Shown piece after piece: positions 13,553-14,427 of a stretch of 14,427 nt of DNA (position 1 is the first letter of the stretch; each line of letters begins with the position of its first letter). This DNA comes from Candidatus Accumulibacter sp. UBA704 (GTDB taxonomy: Bacteria; Pseudomonadota; Gammaproteobacteria; Burkholderiales; Rhodocyclaceae): NCBI GenBank assembly GCA_002304785.1, contig DBMG01000187.1, positions 15,312 through 29,738 of the forward strand, given 5' to 3'. Under the pieces are notes generated by a model. The model was not told the DNA's origin. It saw only the letters and a list, made by a program, of their open reading frames with translations, and did no database searches. Made by a program: the position numbers and the translations under genes.

Positions 13553-14427
13553 ATGAAAAACATTACTATCCGACAACTCCAGATCTTTTCCGTGGCTGCG
13601 ACGCATCTTTCTTTCGCGCGCGCGGCCGAGGAACTGCATCTGACACATGCTGCCATTTCCCTGCAGATCAAACAACTGGAAGAGGTCTCGAATTCGATCC
13701 TCTTTGACCGTATCGGCAAGCGGGTTTACCTGACCGACGCCGGGGATGTACTGCTCGACCATGCACGGCAGATACTGCGCCTGCTCAAGGATGCCGACGA
13801 ATCGCTGATGGCGCTCAAGGGGCTGAAAGGCGGACGCGTGGCGGTTGCCGTGACGAGCACCGCGGAATATTTCGCGCCCGGCCTGCTCGCCGAGTTCAGC
13901 AAGGCACATCCCGATGTCCGTGTCCGGTTGCTGGTGAACAACCGCGAGGAAGTGGCCAGGCTGCTGGAGGCGAACGAGGTCGACATGGCCATTATGGGGC
14001 GCCCGCCAGTAGATATGGATGCCGAGGCGGTAAACTTCGCTCCGCACCCGTTCGTTATCGTCTGCTGTGCCGATCATCCATTGACCAAGCGTACAGGCCT
14101 GACCGTGAGCGATATCATCGACGAGCCGATGATCGTCCGCGAGGCGGGTTCCGGAACGCGATCGGCGATGGAGGAGTTCTTCCGCCTGCGTTCCATCGAG
14201 CCCAACATCGTCATGGAAATGGGCAGCAATGAAGCGATCAAGCAGGCCGTGGTGGCGGGGCTGGGGATCAGCTTCCTTTCACAGCATACGCTCGGGCTTG
14301 AACTCAGCACCGGGCATCTGGCCGTGCTGCAGGTCGAAGGCGCTTCCGTGATGCGCCGCTGGTTCATCGTGCGACACAAGTGCAAGCGGATGACTCCGGC
14401 GCTCGCGGCTTTCTGGGATTTCGTCCT
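13553..14427 (+). CDS. cbbR: LysR-family transcriptional regulator, CbbR-like (3' end cut by window)
   Basis: Probable activator of the Calvin-cycle genes in response to metabolites such as RuBP, PEP or NADPH, as known for CbbR. The frame stays open from ATG 13553 to the window end, giving 291 residues of a protein usually about 300-320 long, so only a short tail is missing. It begins MKNITIRQLQIFSVAATHLSFARAAEELHLTHAAISLQIKQLEE, a textbook LysR winged helix-turn-helix (about 4-62), then a linker helix. The effector-binding domain follows from about residue 92 (GGRVAVAVTSTAEYFAPGLL), with REAGSGTRSAMEEFF and AGLGISFLSQHTL. It lies divergent to cbbF, the normal position of cbbR. No Shine-Dalgarno site is visible before the ATG. 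The LysR family is certain; CbbR identity rests mainly on position. Confidence 0.85.
   Translation, partial: MKNITIRQLQIFSVAATHLSFARAAEELHLTHAAISLQIKQLEEVSNSILFDRIGKRVYLTDAGDVLLDHARQILRLLKDADESLMALKGLKGGRVAVAVTSTAEYFAPGLLAEFSKAHPDVRVRLLVNNREEVARLLEANEVDMAIMGRPPVDMDAEAVNFAPHPFVIVCCADHPLTKRTGLTVSDIIDEPMIVREAGSGTRSAMEEFFRLRSIEPNIVMEMGSNEAIKQAVVAGLGISFLSQHTLGLELSTGHLAVLQVEGASVMRRWFIVRHKCKRMTPALAAFWDFV

Overview
The window reads as chromosome of a GC-rich (roughly 60% G+C) proteobacterium, most likely a betaproteobacterium close to Rhodocyclales. The reasons are the mutL-miaA pair, a MutL that carries the endonuclease motif, a cbbF-cbbP Calvin-cycle pair facing a LysR-type gene, and the general look of the proteins. 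I see no insertion sequence, phage gene, tRNA, rRNA or CRISPR array. Genus-level placement is inference.

Layout. 1-681 (+) is the 3' end of an RND efflux pump gene. 682-927 is a gap whose second half (833-927) can fold into a chain of hairpins ending in a strong rho-independent terminator; the T-run touches the stop codon of the convergent miaA gene. 927-4776 (-) holds dctP (TRAP solute-binding protein), mutL and miaA, read in that order. The last two overlap by ATGA, and mutL may have its own promoter with almost no leader.

4777-5193 is a 417-bp divergent control region rich in the pentamer CGGTT. It is followed by a DASS/SLC13 anion permease (+, 5194-6483), a terminator, and a sensor kinase / FixJ-type response regulator pair (+, 6768-9382, ATGA overlap) resembling DctS-DctR. 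DctP, the permease and the two-component pair look like one C4-dicarboxylate uptake and sensing locus, although no DctQ or DctM is present. The CGGTT element recurs as a near-perfect palindrome upstream of the kinase gene, which suggests, without proving, a shared operator.

9569-10606 (-) is a lone ABC-type periplasmic binding protein with its own terminator. 10790-11431 (+) is a DedA-family membrane protein. 11439-13436 (-) is fructose-bisphosphatase followed by phosphoribulokinase. An AT-rich 116-bp gap separates them from a divergent LysR-family (CbbR-like) gene that runs off the right edge.

The observation I rate highest is that the fructose-bisphosphatase lacks several residues that bind catalytic metal in the family, while its substrate-binding residues and its partner phosphoribulokinase look intact. 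Next come the orphan DctP beside a non-TRAP permease, the repeated CGGTT element, and the structured RNA candidate before 927.
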